A stretch of 16,351 bases of DNA from JBLHGU01 sp047615875 (GTDB taxonomy: Bacteria; Pseudomonadota; Gammaproteobacteria; Arenicellales; CAJQKF01): the NCBI GenBank assembly GCA_047615875.1, contig JBLHGU010000111.1, positions 1 through 16,351 of the forward strand. The letters run 5' to 3'. Position numbers and translations under genes: made by a program. A model generated the notes under the pieces. That model was not told where the DNA came from. It saw only the letters and a list, made by a program, of their open reading frames with translations, and made no database searches. Positions 7,593 to 14,957 of this stretch are shown here, in pieces; the stretch's first letter is position 1, and each line of letters starts with the position of its first letter.

Positions 7593-8312
7593 ATGAACCG
7601 CCCCAGTAATCGACAACCGAATGAACTCCGGACTATATCTATTCAAAGAAATTTTACTCGACATGCCGAAGGCTCTGTCTTAATAAGTTTCGGCGACACC
7701 CGCGTACTCTGTACAGCTTCTGTTGAATCTCGTGTACCACCCTGGTTACGAGGCCAGAATTCTGGTTGGGTTACTGCTGAGTATGGCATGCTACCCCGTG
7801 CCACCAATACGCGTAGTCAACGAGAAGCGGCGCGTGGCAAGCAAAGTGGCCGTACCCAGGAAATACAACGTTTAATCGGACGCTCATTACGCGCAGTAGT
7901 TGATTTAAAAGCTCTTGGAGAACGTATGATCACTGTAGATTGTGATGTATTGCAGGCCGATGGCGGTACCCGCACGGCATCTATCACCGGTGCTTATGTG
8001 GCGCTAGCAGACGCCATGAACTATCTAATAGAAAAAGGTGAGCTGAAACAAAGTCCGTTGAGTGGTCAGGTAGCCTCAGTTTCAGTTGGTATGTACAAGG
8101 GAACTGCTGTGCTGGATCTTGATTATGCAGAAGACAGCAACGCAGAAACCGATATGAACGTTGTGATGGACGGCAATCAGCAGTTTATTGAGGTGCAAGG
8201 AACTGCGGAAGGCGTACCTTTTACGGCTGAGCAAATGCAGCAGATGCTGGATCTGGCTAGCCACGGTATTAGTAGCCTGTTAATCGAACAGAGGCAGGCT
8301 CTGGAGTCATGA
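7593..8312 (+). CDS. rph: ribonuclease PH
   Basis: The 239-residue protein matches full-length RNase PH, the phosphate-dependent 3'-5' exoribonuclease that trims tRNA 3' ends. Family blocks appear in order: MNRPSNR at the N-terminus, RHAEGSVLISFGDTRVLCTASVE, GWVTAEYGMLPRAT, GRTQEIQRLIGRSLRAVVDL and DCDVLQADGGTRTASITGAYV. The protein works as a ring of dimers. The start at 7593 gives the family N-terminus exactly, although no Shine-Dalgarno is visible before it. It overlaps rdgB by ATGA at 8309-8312, implying coupled translation. A perfect palindrome just upstream may regulate it. Confidence 0.97.
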   Translation: MNRPSNRQPNELRTISIQRNFTRHAEGSVLISFGDTRVLCTASVESRVPPWLRGQNSGWVTAEYGMLPRATNTRSQREAARGKQSGRTQEIQRLIGRSLRAVVDLKALGERMITVDCDVLQADGGTRTASITGAYVALADAMNYLIEKGELKQSPLSGQVASVSVGMYKGTAVLDLDYAEDSNAETDMNVVMDGNQQFIEVQGTAEGVPFTAEQMQQMLDLASHGISSLLIEQRQALES

Positions 8313-8905
8313 GTCGCGAAGTTGTACTGGCTACCGGCAATGCCGGCAAGCTTCGCGAGATGCAAAGCATGCTTGAGGGTAGTGGTATAACCTGTCGATC
8401 ACAGTCTGAATTCGACACACCCGAAGCCAATGAAGACGGTTTAAGTTTTGTCGAAAACGCCATCAAGAAAGCACGTAATGCCTGCAAGCATACCGGACTA
8501 CCGGCTATTGCTGATGACTCCGGTCTCGAGATTCTGGCGCTGAATGGCGCTCCAGGCATCTACTCCGCCCGCTATGCCGGTGAGCCGTCGAACGCTAAAG
8601 ACAATTGGCAATTGTTACTCAAGAACATGCAAGATATTGACGATGAGCATCGTCGGGCCCGCTTTGTTTGCGTGATGGTTTTTATGCGGCATGCCGAAGA
8701 CCCCGTACCGGTAATTTGTACCGGTACCTGGGAGGGCACTCTTTTACGCGAACCCCAGGGCAGCAATGGTTTTGGCTACGATCCGATTTTTCTGTCACCA
8801 GAATATGGCCAAAGCGCTGCAGAAATTGATCGCTCTGAGAAAAATGCCATCAGCCACCGAAGTAAAGCCCTATGCTGCTTAGTCGAAGCATTACAGAATG
8901 GCTAA
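8309..8905 (+). CDS. rdgB: XTP/dITP diphosphatase (RdgB/HAM1 family)
   Basis: This enzyme hydrolyses dITP, ITP and XTP to monophosphates plus pyrophosphate, keeping deaminated purines out of DNA and RNA. The 198-residue length is normal. Visible motifs are the nucleotide-binding TGNAGK (9-14), the metal-binding/catalytic DDSGLEI (D69, D70), NGAPGIYSARYAG (79-91), FGYDPIF (155-161) and SHRSKA (182-187). It begins inside the rph stop codon (ATGA), so the two form a translationally coupled pair. gpmA starts 39 bases after its stop and may be co-transcribed. Confidence 0.97.
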   Translation: MSREVVLATGNAGKLREMQSMLEGSGITCRSQSEFDTPEANEDGLSFVENAIKKARNACKHTGLPAIADDSGLEILALNGAPGIYSARYAGEPSNAKDNWQLLLKNMQDIDDEHRRARFVCVMVFMRHAEDPVPVICTGTWEGTLLREPQGSNGFGYDPIFLSPEYGQSAAEIDRSEKNAISHRSKALCCLVEALQNG

Positions 8906-8944
8906 CCAGATATCCCTACAACTTTTTATAGAAGACTGACTGAT

Positions 8945-9682
8945 ATGAAAAAGCTAGTCCTGGTCAGACATGGCCAAAGCACCTGGAATGCAGACAATCG
9001 GTTTACCGGTTGGGTCGATGTTGATCTGACCGAGCGCGGCAATGACGAGGCAAATGAATCCGGCCGATTATTAAAGGCCGAAGGCTATGAATTTGATGTG
9101 GTTTTGTGCTCGGTTTTAAAACGTGCGGTTCGCACCATGTGGAATATCCTTGGTGAACTTGATCAGATGTGGCTGCCGGTACGTAAGGACTGGCAACTGA
9201 ATGAGCGTCACTATGGTGGACTACAGGGTCTTAACAAGAAAGAAACCACCGAGAAACATGGTGTTGAGCAGGTATTAAAATGGCGACGCGGTTATGCCAT
9301 TCGCCCGCCAGAACTTGATGCCAACGACCCCATGCAGGCAGCTAATGATCGTCGCTACCAGGGTATTAAAAACTTACCTGTTGCAGAATCTTTGTATGAC
9401 ACCGGCTTGCGAGTAATCCCCTACTGGGAAGAGCAAATTGTGCCATTACTAAAGGCCAATCAACGTGTGTTGATTGTGGCCCATGGTAATAGCCTACGCT
9501 CGTTAATAAAACATCTGAGCCATATCTCAGACGACGATATTGTTGAGTTGAATGTCCCTACGGGTGTACCTTTAGTATACGAACTGGATGATGATCTGAA
9601 CGAGATTCAGCATTATTATCTTGGCGATCAAAGCAAAATTGCAGCCGCGGTTAATGAAGTAGCCAATCAAGCTTCTACTTAA
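8945..9682 (+). CDS. gpmA: 2,3-bisphosphoglycerate-dependent phosphoglycerate mutase
   Basis: It interconverts 3- and 2-phosphoglycerate in glycolysis and gluconeogenesis through a phosphohistidine intermediate. The 245 residues match the cofactor-dependent family. LVRHGQSTWNADNRFTGW carries the phosphorylated H9, RHYGGLQGLNK follows in the middle, and VAHGNSLRSLIKHL carries the second active-site histidine. The RRGYAIRPPELD insert is typical of GpmA and distinguishes it from small broad-specificity phosphatases of the same superfamily. It is cytoplasmic. It lies 39 bases after rdgB and 43 bases before the aminotransferase, in one plus-strand run that may be an operon. Confidence 0.96.
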   Translation: MKKLVLVRHGQSTWNADNRFTGWVDVDLTERGNDEANESGRLLKAEGYEFDVVLCSVLKRAVRTMWNILGELDQMWLPVRKDWQLNERHYGGLQGLNKKETTEKHGVEQVLKWRRGYAIRPPELDANDPMQAANDRRYQGIKNLPVAESLYDTGLRVIPYWEEQIVPLLKANQRVLIVAHGNSLRSLIKHLSHISDDDIVELNVPTGVPLVYELDDDLNEIQHYYLGDQSKIAAAVNEVANQAST

Positions 9683-9725
9683 TCATTTGACTTAAACTTA
9701 AATTACTTTTTCTCGGAGAATACTC

Positions 9726-11045
9726 ATGAGCGACCTAAATCTGGACTACTGGTGGCAGCCCTTTACCAACGTACGCCTGTTCCGCAACAATCCTCGTATG
9801 TTTACCCGTGCAGAAGGCTGTTTTCTGTACACCGACGACGGTCGGGATGTTCTGGATATTACTGCAGGCCTGTGGTGCGTAGGACCCGGTCACTCACGCA
9901 AAGAAATTGCCGACGCGGTACACAAGCAGTTGATGGAACTGGATTATGCGCCAGGCTTCCAGTTTGGTAATCCCGTTACATTTAAGTTCGCAGAGAAACT
10001 GGTTAGCCATGCGCCGGCTGAGTTGAATCGAGTGTTTTTTACCAACTCTGGTTCTGAATCTGTTGATACCGCCGTTAAGTTTGCCCACAATTATCAGATC
10101 GCCCGAGGCAAGCCTGAAAAGACCAAATTAATCTCTCGAAAACGTGGCTATCATGGCATCAATGTCGGTGGCACGTCATTACAGGGTTTACCAAATAACC
10201 GTAAAGGTTTTCCGGTTCTGGATGATGTGTTTTTTCTCGACGACACACTGGATATTGAAAACAGTGCCTTTAGTCGTGGCCTGCCGGAGAAGGGTGGTGA
10301 GAAAGCTAATCAGTTGCAGACTATTATTGATGAGCAGGGTGCCGATACCATCTGTGCGGTCATTGTCGAACCTGTAATCGGTGCTGGTGGTATGGTTCCA
10401 CCACCTCAGGGCTACTTACAACGAATTCGTGAAATCTGTACCGCCAACGATATTCTGTTGATTTTTGACGAGGTAGTAACAGGTTTTGGTCGTACTGGCC
10501 AGTGTTTCGGTGCACAGTCTTTGGGTGTCGTGCCGGACATGATGACCACCGCCAAGGCAATCAACGGCGGCACCATCCCCATGGGTGGTGTATTCGTTAA
10601 ACAGGAGATTCAGGAAGCTATTTTCGAAGCTGCGCCGAAAACCGCGCCAGAAATAATGCATGGCAATACCTATGCAGGTAGTCCTGTCGCAGCAGCAGCT
10701 GGTCTTGCAGCATTTGAGATTTACGAGAGAGAAGGCCTGCTAACCCGTGCCAGTGGCCCGATCGGTCAATATTGGGAAGACGCACTACATAGTCTGAGCG
10801 ATATCGAACACATTAAGGATATCCGTAACTTTGGTTTGTTAGGTGCAGTTACTTTCTCACCCGATGCGGATCGATTTCCTGCCGGTACTGGTGTGGCCGT
10901 GCACAATAAGTGTTTTGAAAATGGTCTGTTATGTCGTGGCGTTGCTGAAGGCATGGTTATGTCTCCACCTCTAACCATTAGCGAGCACGAGATAGATCTG
11001 TTTATTAAACGCTATCGCAAATCAATCAGCGAAGTACTTGGCTAG
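9726..11045 (+). CDS. class III aminotransferase, omega-amino acid/beta-alanine:pyruvate type
   Basis: This is a 439-residue PLP-dependent fold-type I aminotransferase. The PLP lysine is K277 in TTAKAINGG, and D248 in FDEVVTGFGRTG would bind the pyridine nitrogen. The N-terminus (WWQPFTNVRLFRNNP, then DITAGLWCVGPGH) closely resembles beta-alanine/omega-amino acid:pyruvate transaminases, which move an amino group from beta-alanine or other omega-amines to pyruvate. The exact substrate cannot be read from sequence; other class III omega-transaminases are possible. Translation is well signalled by CGGAG about eight bases before the ATG. A strong inverted repeat follows the stop. A functional link to gpmA is not obvious. 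Confidence 0.9.
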   Translation: MSDLNLDYWWQPFTNVRLFRNNPRMFTRAEGCFLYTDDGRDVLDITAGLWCVGPGHSRKEIADAVHKQLMELDYAPGFQFGNPVTFKFAEKLVSHAPAELNRVFFTNSGSESVDTAVKFAHNYQIARGKPEKTKLISRKRGYHGINVGGTSLQGLPNNRKGFPVLDDVFFLDDTLDIENSAFSRGLPEKGGEKANQLQTIIDEQGADTICAVIVEPVIGAGGMVPPPQGYLQRIREICTANDILLIFDEVVTGFGRTGQCFGAQSLGVVPDMMTTAKAINGGTIPMGGVFVKQEIQEAIFEAAPKTAPEIMHGNTYAGSPVAAAAGLAAFEIYEREGLLTRASGPIGQYWEDALHSLSDIEHIKDIRNFGLLGAVTFSPDADRFPAGTGVAVHNKCFENGLLCRGVAEGMVMSPPLTISEHEIDLFIKRYRKSISEVLG

Positions 11046-11068
11046 TAGTCTGTAAATCCTGCTCTAGC

Positions 11069-11110
11069 AATATTGTTACCCCGGAACTTTAACTTCGGGG
11101 TAACAATATT
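11069..11110 (+). terminator. perfect 15-bp inverted repeat after the aminotransferase
   Basis: AATATTGTTACCCCG (11069-11083) pairs perfectly with CGGGGTAACAATATT (11096-11110) around a 12-base loop, starting 23 bases after the aminotransferase stop. The GC core flanked by AT pairs would let it work as a terminator, although the following bases (TAGGTAGATG) lack a T-run. It ends 14 bases before the small membrane protein ATG, so it could also act as a leader structure for that gene. Confidence 0.55.
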
Positions 11111-11124
11111 TAGGTAGATGATCT

Positions 11125-11337
11125 ATGCGTTATCGTGTTGGACAAGAACCAGACCCTCAGTATCCCTATACTGAAAGCACCCACAATGCCCTGGCATTTT
11201 CAGTTTGGCTGTCGATTCTTATAGGCATTATTCTATTGATTCTTGGGGTCAAAGGGCGCGTACTCTGGATGATTGTCTGGAGCGCGGGTTTAATACTAAT
11301 CAGCATTTTCTACCTGATTAATCAGTATTTTTTCTAA
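11125..11337 (+). CDS. small two-helix membrane protein
   Basis: The 70-residue protein has a polar N-terminus (1-21, rich in Pro/Tyr/Glu) and two hydrophobic segments at about 22-41 and 46-66, joined by a short basic turn (VKGR). This predicts a helical hairpin in the inner membrane. No known family is recognised with confidence. An AGGT lies ten bases before the ATG. The gene stands alone between the aminotransferase hairpin and the VTC operon promoter. The clean two-helix pattern and the ribosome-binding-like sequence support a real gene. No function can be given. Confidence 0.7.
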   Translation: MRYRVGQEPDPQYPYTESTHNALAFSVWLSILIGIILLILGVKGRVLWMIVWSAGLILISIFYLINQYFF

Positions 11338-11343
11338 TTGATG

Positions 11344-11367
11344 TTTGGGTAATCGCACTTGCCCAAA
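11344..11367 (+). other. hairpin overlapping the VTC operon -35 element
   Basis: TTTGGGTAA (11344-11352) and TTGCCCAAA (11359-11367) form a 9-bp stem with one G-T pair around the loop TCGCAC, just after the small membrane protein stop. There is no T-run after it. The right arm contains the TTGCCC proposed as the -35 of the next promoter, so it may be an operator-like dyad, not a terminator. Confidence 0.35.
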
Positions 11368-11387
11368 TAGTAAACTATTCGTATAAC
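11359..11387 (+). promoter_or_regulatory. candidate sigma-70 promoter of the VTC-DUF4956-CotH operon
   Basis: TTGCCC (11359-11364) and TATAAC (11382-11387) are 17 bases apart, the optimal spacing. Four of six and five of six bases match consensus. The element would give a leader of roughly 80 bases before the GTG start at 11478. Confidence 0.5.
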
Positions 11388-11477
11388 TCTGATCACAACC
11401 GTCAAGCACCGACACTTGCGGTACAATAGCCGTTAAGGACTTGCAGCCCGAAAACAACAGCACGGCATCACAACACA

Positions 11478-12152
11478 GTGACCATCGAGAAAAAATACAC
11501 CTTTGATAACAGGCTGCACCAATCTGCACTGAATCTTGCTCACCGATTAATGATTCCAAATTCAGACTACGCCGAATCAATTGTTAATTCCGTGTACTTT
11601 GATACTAGAAACCGGGAGTTTCTTGCTGAAAAAGAAAACAGCGACTATCTGAAATGTAAGATCCGTCTACGCTGGTACGACACCGACAGCAATTCGACCC
11701 AGGGCCCGCGCTACTTTCTGGAAGTAAAAAGGAAGAATGGCGTGAGGCGTGATAAGGCACGAATCGATGTAACAGAACACTTTTTCACTAACTCTGTGCG
11801 ACGGTCTCTACCGCTTAATCTGGATCAGGTAAACAATCTGCTAAGGGAGCATGTCGATGGCAATTTCCCGAAGCTTATGCCGTTGTTACTTATTCGCTAT
11901 AACCGTCGACGATTTCATACGAACCTCGATCACGAACGCGTCAATGTTGACTGGAATATTTCTGCCCAAGGTTTCCCTGTGCGGCACAATAGCCGGAGTA
12001 GTACGCAAGTTTTACCTTCTGGTGTGATTGAAGCGAAGGGTAGCCATTTTGATGCTCGCGGACCTGTGAGCACCTTGATCAAAGCCACAAAAGCCAGAAA
12101 AAATGCATTTTCCAAATACCTGGTTGGGTATCAATTTTTGGAGCAAATATGA
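11478..12152 (+). CDS. VTC-domain protein, probable polyphosphate polymerase
   Basis: The 224 residues form a single VTC domain, a CYTH-like triphosphate-tunnel fold. In yeast Vtc4 this domain makes polyphosphate from ATP. Tunnel residues can be proposed by pattern: the first-strand EKKY (4-7), KIRLRWY (R63, R65), FLEVKRK (E82, K84), LLIRYNRRR (R140, R143), VIEAKGS (E185, K187) and the C-terminal FSKYLVGY (K213), which resembles the catalytic-lysine segment of Vtc4. No SPX domain or membrane helix is attached, so it is cytoplasmic. The start is GTG at 11478: an in-frame TAG at 11427-11429 and the lack of earlier start codons exclude a longer form, and the Shine-Dalgarno is poor. Its stop overlaps the next ATG by ATGA, so it is coupled to the DUF4956 protein. 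Other triphosphate-tunnel activities remain possible. Confidence 0.85.
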   Translation: MTIEKKYTFDNRLHQSALNLAHRLMIPNSDYAESIVNSVYFDTRNREFLAEKENSDYLKCKIRLRWYDTDSNSTQGPRYFLEVKRKNGVRRDKARIDVTEHFFTNSVRRSLPLNLDQVNNLLREHVDGNFPKLMPLLLIRYNRRRFHTNLDHERVNVDWNISAQGFPVRHNSRSSTQVLPSGVIEAKGSHFDARGPVSTLIKATKARKNAFSKYLVGYQFLEQI

Positions 12153-12850
12153 ACGAATTAATGTCCACCCTGGAAACCCTGGCGTCTTTGCAAAGCAACA
12201 AGCTCGAAGACATTGGTATTCTGGTTTTTCTAGTTATTCTGCTTACATCAGGAATTGCGTCCTATGTAGTCTCGCTATTTTATCTCGGTTTTTTTGGCGG
12301 TAATTCAACTGGTAGCCAGATTCACCGTGCCTTTCCGTTACTCGGTGTTTCTATAACCGCTATATTCATCAGCATCCAGTTTTCATTACCTCTTTCGCTG
12401 GGCTTGTTGGGTGCGTTATCTATAGTCAGATTTCGAACACCGATAAAGGAGCCAGAAGAAATCGGTTTCATTATGTTGGTGGTGGCGCTTTCAATCAGTT
12501 GCGCCATATTCAATTTTTCTTTTGTGTTTTTACTACTGATTGTGTCTCTTGGCATTCTGGTATTTTTGAAAACGGTGGGCTTTCCACTACAGCCGTCGAG
12601 CAAGAATGGTTTGATCGTAATTAGTCTTCCGCAACGAAAACAACAGTCGAAAATCGCTGACATCACTGGCTATATTGCTGGCGCCGTAAAAAGCCATCAA
12701 CTAGAAAGTGTCAACGAGGGAGCTGAAGGTAGTGTGGTAATCACCTATCGGGTTTCCGGTAGTTCGGCAATGGACGTGGATGGTTTGCTGGATTTTGTTA
12801 AAGGGCTGGATGAGAATGCGATAGCCGAGTTGTATCTGGATCAGAACTAG
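12149..12850 (+). CDS. DUF4956 membrane protein
   Basis: The 233-residue protein has hydrophobic segments at about 22-48, 61-95 and 106-141, so probably four transmembrane helices. The highly conserved DUF4956 signature GALSIVRFRTPIKEPEEIGFIML (88-110) is present; its charged RFRTPIKEPEE loop lies between helices and is a likely functional site. Residues 150-233 form a soluble alpha/beta tail, probably cytoplasmic, ending VDGLLDFVKGLDENAIAELYLD. The biochemical role of the family is unknown. Overlap with the VTC gene by ATGA and the 18-base gap to the CotH gene suggest that it couples cytoplasmic polymer synthesis to an event outside the membrane; this is inference. Confidence 0.88.
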   Translation: MNELMSTLETLASLQSNKLEDIGILVFLVILLTSGIASYVVSLFYLGFFGGNSTGSQIHRAFPLLGVSITAIFISIQFSLPLSLGLLGALSIVRFRTPIKEPEEIGFIMLVVALSISCAIFNFSFVFLLLIVSLGILVFLKTVGFPLQPSSKNGLIVISLPQRKQQSKIADITGYIAGAVKSHQLESVNEGAEGSVVITYRVSGSSAMDVDGLLDFVKGLDENAIAELYLDQN

Positions 12851-12868
12851 AAAGATTCCACAAAAGCG

Positions 12869-14953
12869 ATGGCACACGAGCAGTTTGATCGATCGGGTCG
12901 CTATGGGTTTGTAAAACTCATAGCAATTTCGCTGCTCATTCTGTTCGTCCTGCTTTGGCTTTCAGAAAATTATCATCGGCTCGACAGCAAAGCCCAAAAA
13001 TTTCAGACTCAACAAATAAACAAGGAATATCTTGACCGAGGTAGCCTGGGCAAGTTATTTCGCGAACTGGGATTGGTCCGTTCCGACCGTCAACATCCGT
13101 TGCAAATGGATATGGATGGCTTTAGCAGTACTCTAATGCTTGGGATTGACGTCGAGCAGTCAACATTGATGCAGATATTTTGGGATAGTGGTGAGGGTAA
13201 CTTCAATGATGCACGAAGCCATAAGCTGGAGCTCAACCCGGGCCTGTCACACTACGCTATTGGGCTTCCTGCACTCGACAGCATCATTCGCTTACGTCTG
13301 GATTTCGTCGACAAACCACAACAGTTTGTGCTCACAGATCTAAAGATTACCGAGCCTGGTTTCGCACCATTTTCAATTGATAGCAAAATGTTTCGCTCGG
13401 CCATTACAGGTAGTAACGGCATTCGTTTTGCAGCGGCGTTAGATGATCAACTAACTATTGATGCCCTGAACGAAGATCCCATCGTATTAATTACCCCCAG
13501 TAAATGGCGGAGGTCAAAGCAACTTCATGACAGTCTGTTTGAGAAACGACAAAATCCTTCCAACACGAACTATCAAGTTGTTTCTGGCGGCAATCGAAAT
13601 TATCAAAGTCGAGAGTTACTCGAAGAAATTGCCTTGCCAAAGGGCATTCCAGTTATCTCGATATACACCCCTAATGCATCACTACACGATCCCAATTCGG
13701 GACTATTGAATCATCGAGATAAACGAGGTCAGATGTGGGAACGCAATGCTGATATTTCGTGGTTTGAAAACGGACAGCATCATTTCAGCACATCTGCAGG
13801 TCTACGTTTTCACGGCGGTAAGTCGCGTACAAATTATAATAGTTGGCGACTCTATTTTGGTAAGAGTCGTGGTGGTTCCAGCAGCCACCCAAGCCAAATA
13901 TTCGACAATCGCGTACAACTCAAAACACTGGTTGTCCACCATACGGATTGGCCGGTAGACATGCCACTAAATAATAGCCTGGGCTTTGAAGTCTGCAAAT
14001 TATTAGGTTGCGCAGTCCCAGAGTCCAGACTGGCACTGTTTTATTTGAACGGCAAGCGGCAGGGCATTGTTTATCTTACCGAACACCAGAGTTGGCGACA
14101 GTGGGCGCAGCGCACAGATACATCGATTTCCCGCCTGTTTCGATTTAAATCTGGCAATGGTGCTGCAGATAGCAATGCATTCTCTAGCATGGTCCGCTCA
14201 TTTCTCAGATCACCACAATCTTTAACCATGGCCCAGGTTGCGCAACAAATTGATATTGAGCAATTCAGTCTACACATGCTGGCACACTTCTATACCGCCA
14301 ATGGTGATTTCTGTCAGGGCATTGCCGTGCTGGAGAAGACGCCTAGCCAGAAGATTCGATGGCAATTCGTTGCCTGGGATATGGATCATGGATTCAGTTG
14401 GTTTCCCAATCGTTCTAATCCTAAAAATCTGCCCGGTTGGCAAGAAGGGGGGCTGGAAAAGGCTTTTACAACCTACAAATCCTGCCCTAGACGAGACCTT
14501 ATACAGCGGTTATTAAAGGACGATCCAACATATCGAAATTATTTTGCAAAATTATTGGCAAATTCCCTCAACTTTCATCTCTCCGAACCGATACTCTCTG
14601 TGCGGGTTCGGCATTTAGTAAGTGAACTGGAATCCGGTGGATATTCGCAAACAAAAAATCTACAAACCGAATTATTGGAATTTATTCAGAATCGAGGAGC
14701 ATTTCTGCGTGAAGAAGCCCGCGTTCTGCTGGGGTTAGGCGAAATAACAACTATCCTAAATAGCGGAAACATTCCTTTTAAGCTGAACGGATTTGACTTA
14801 CACCCCGGTAAAAGCACACAATATTTTGCCGGGCAAAGAATTATCCTGAGTACCAACAATCAGGGAACCTGGAAAATTAACAAACAACTAATTACAACTG
14901 ATTCTGTAACGCTTTCACTAGATAGCGATATAAGCGTGCAGTTTCTGGACTAG
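12869..14953 (+). CDS. membrane-anchored CotH kinase family protein
   Basis: The 694-residue protein has one N-terminal transmembrane helix (about 14-32, LIAISLLILFVLLWL) after a short charged tail, so the rest most likely faces the periplasm. Residues 55-240 look like a beta-rich domain of unknown function. The CotH domain spans about 250-560: GIPVISIYTPNASLHD, GLRFHGGKSR (311-320), VVHHTDWPVDMPLNN, a YLTEHQSW block near 402, and WDMDHGFSW (503-511), where D504 and D506 are candidates for the metal-binding acidic residues. A Bacillus spore-coat CotH is a divergent protein kinase; family members also occur in non-spore-formers. Residues 625-694 form a C-terminal beta-rich tail. It is the third gene of the VTC operon, after an 18-base gap. 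A periplasmic kinase is puzzling because ATP is not normally available there. Confidence 0.88.
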   Translation: MAHEQFDRSGRYGFVKLIAISLLILFVLLWLSENYHRLDSKAQKFQTQQINKEYLDRGSLGKLFRELGLVRSDRQHPLQMDMDGFSSTLMLGIDVEQSTLMQIFWDSGEGNFNDARSHKLELNPGLSHYAIGLPALDSIIRLRLDFVDKPQQFVLTDLKITEPGFAPFSIDSKMFRSAITGSNGIRFAAALDDQLTIDALNEDPIVLITPSKWRRSKQLHDSLFEKRQNPSNTNYQVVSGGNRNYQSRELLEEIALPKGIPVISIYTPNASLHDPNSGLLNHRDKRGQMWERNADISWFENGQHHFSTSAGLRFHGGKSRTNYNSWRLYFGKSRGGSSSHPSQIFDNRVQLKTLVVHHTDWPVDMPLNNSLGFEVCKLLGCAVPESRLALFYLNGKRQGIVYLTEHQSWRQWAQRTDTSISRLFRFKSGNGAADSNAFSSMVRSFLRSPQSLTMAQVAQQIDIEQFSLHMLAHFYTANGDFCQGIAVLEKTPSQKIRWQFVAWDMDHGFSWFPNRSNPKNLPGWQEGGLEKAFTTYKSCPRRDLIQRLLKDDPTYRNYFAKLLANSLNFHLSEPILSVRVRHLVSELESGGYSQTKNLQTELLEFIQNRGAFLREEARVLLGLGEITTILNSGNIPFKLNGFDLHPGKSTQYFAGQRIILSTNNQGTWKINKQLITTDSVTLSLDSDISVQFLD

Positions 14954-14957
14954 CCTG

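Noticed and set aside
7416..7664. Minus-strand 82-codon frame with a hydrophobic stretch in the gap before rph
   Set aside because: Its first third is antisense to the rph start, it has no ribosome-binding site and the hydrophobic part is short. The gap is better treated as non-coding, although a decayed fragment cannot be excluded.
8705..8728. Near-direct repeat of GTACCGGTA inside rdgB
   Set aside because: It lies within a conserved coding segment, and the repeat is short and explained by Val-Pro / Cys-Thr-Gly-Thr codons.
11399..11427. TACAAT at 11422-11427 as a second promoter for the VTC operon
   Set aside because: No acceptable -35 is present 16-18 bases upstream, and the element at 11359-11387 is better.
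12322..12666. 114-codon minus-strand frame antisense to the DUF4956 gene
   Set aside because: The plus strand encodes an unmistakable DUF4956 signature, and the antisense translation has no recognisable feature.
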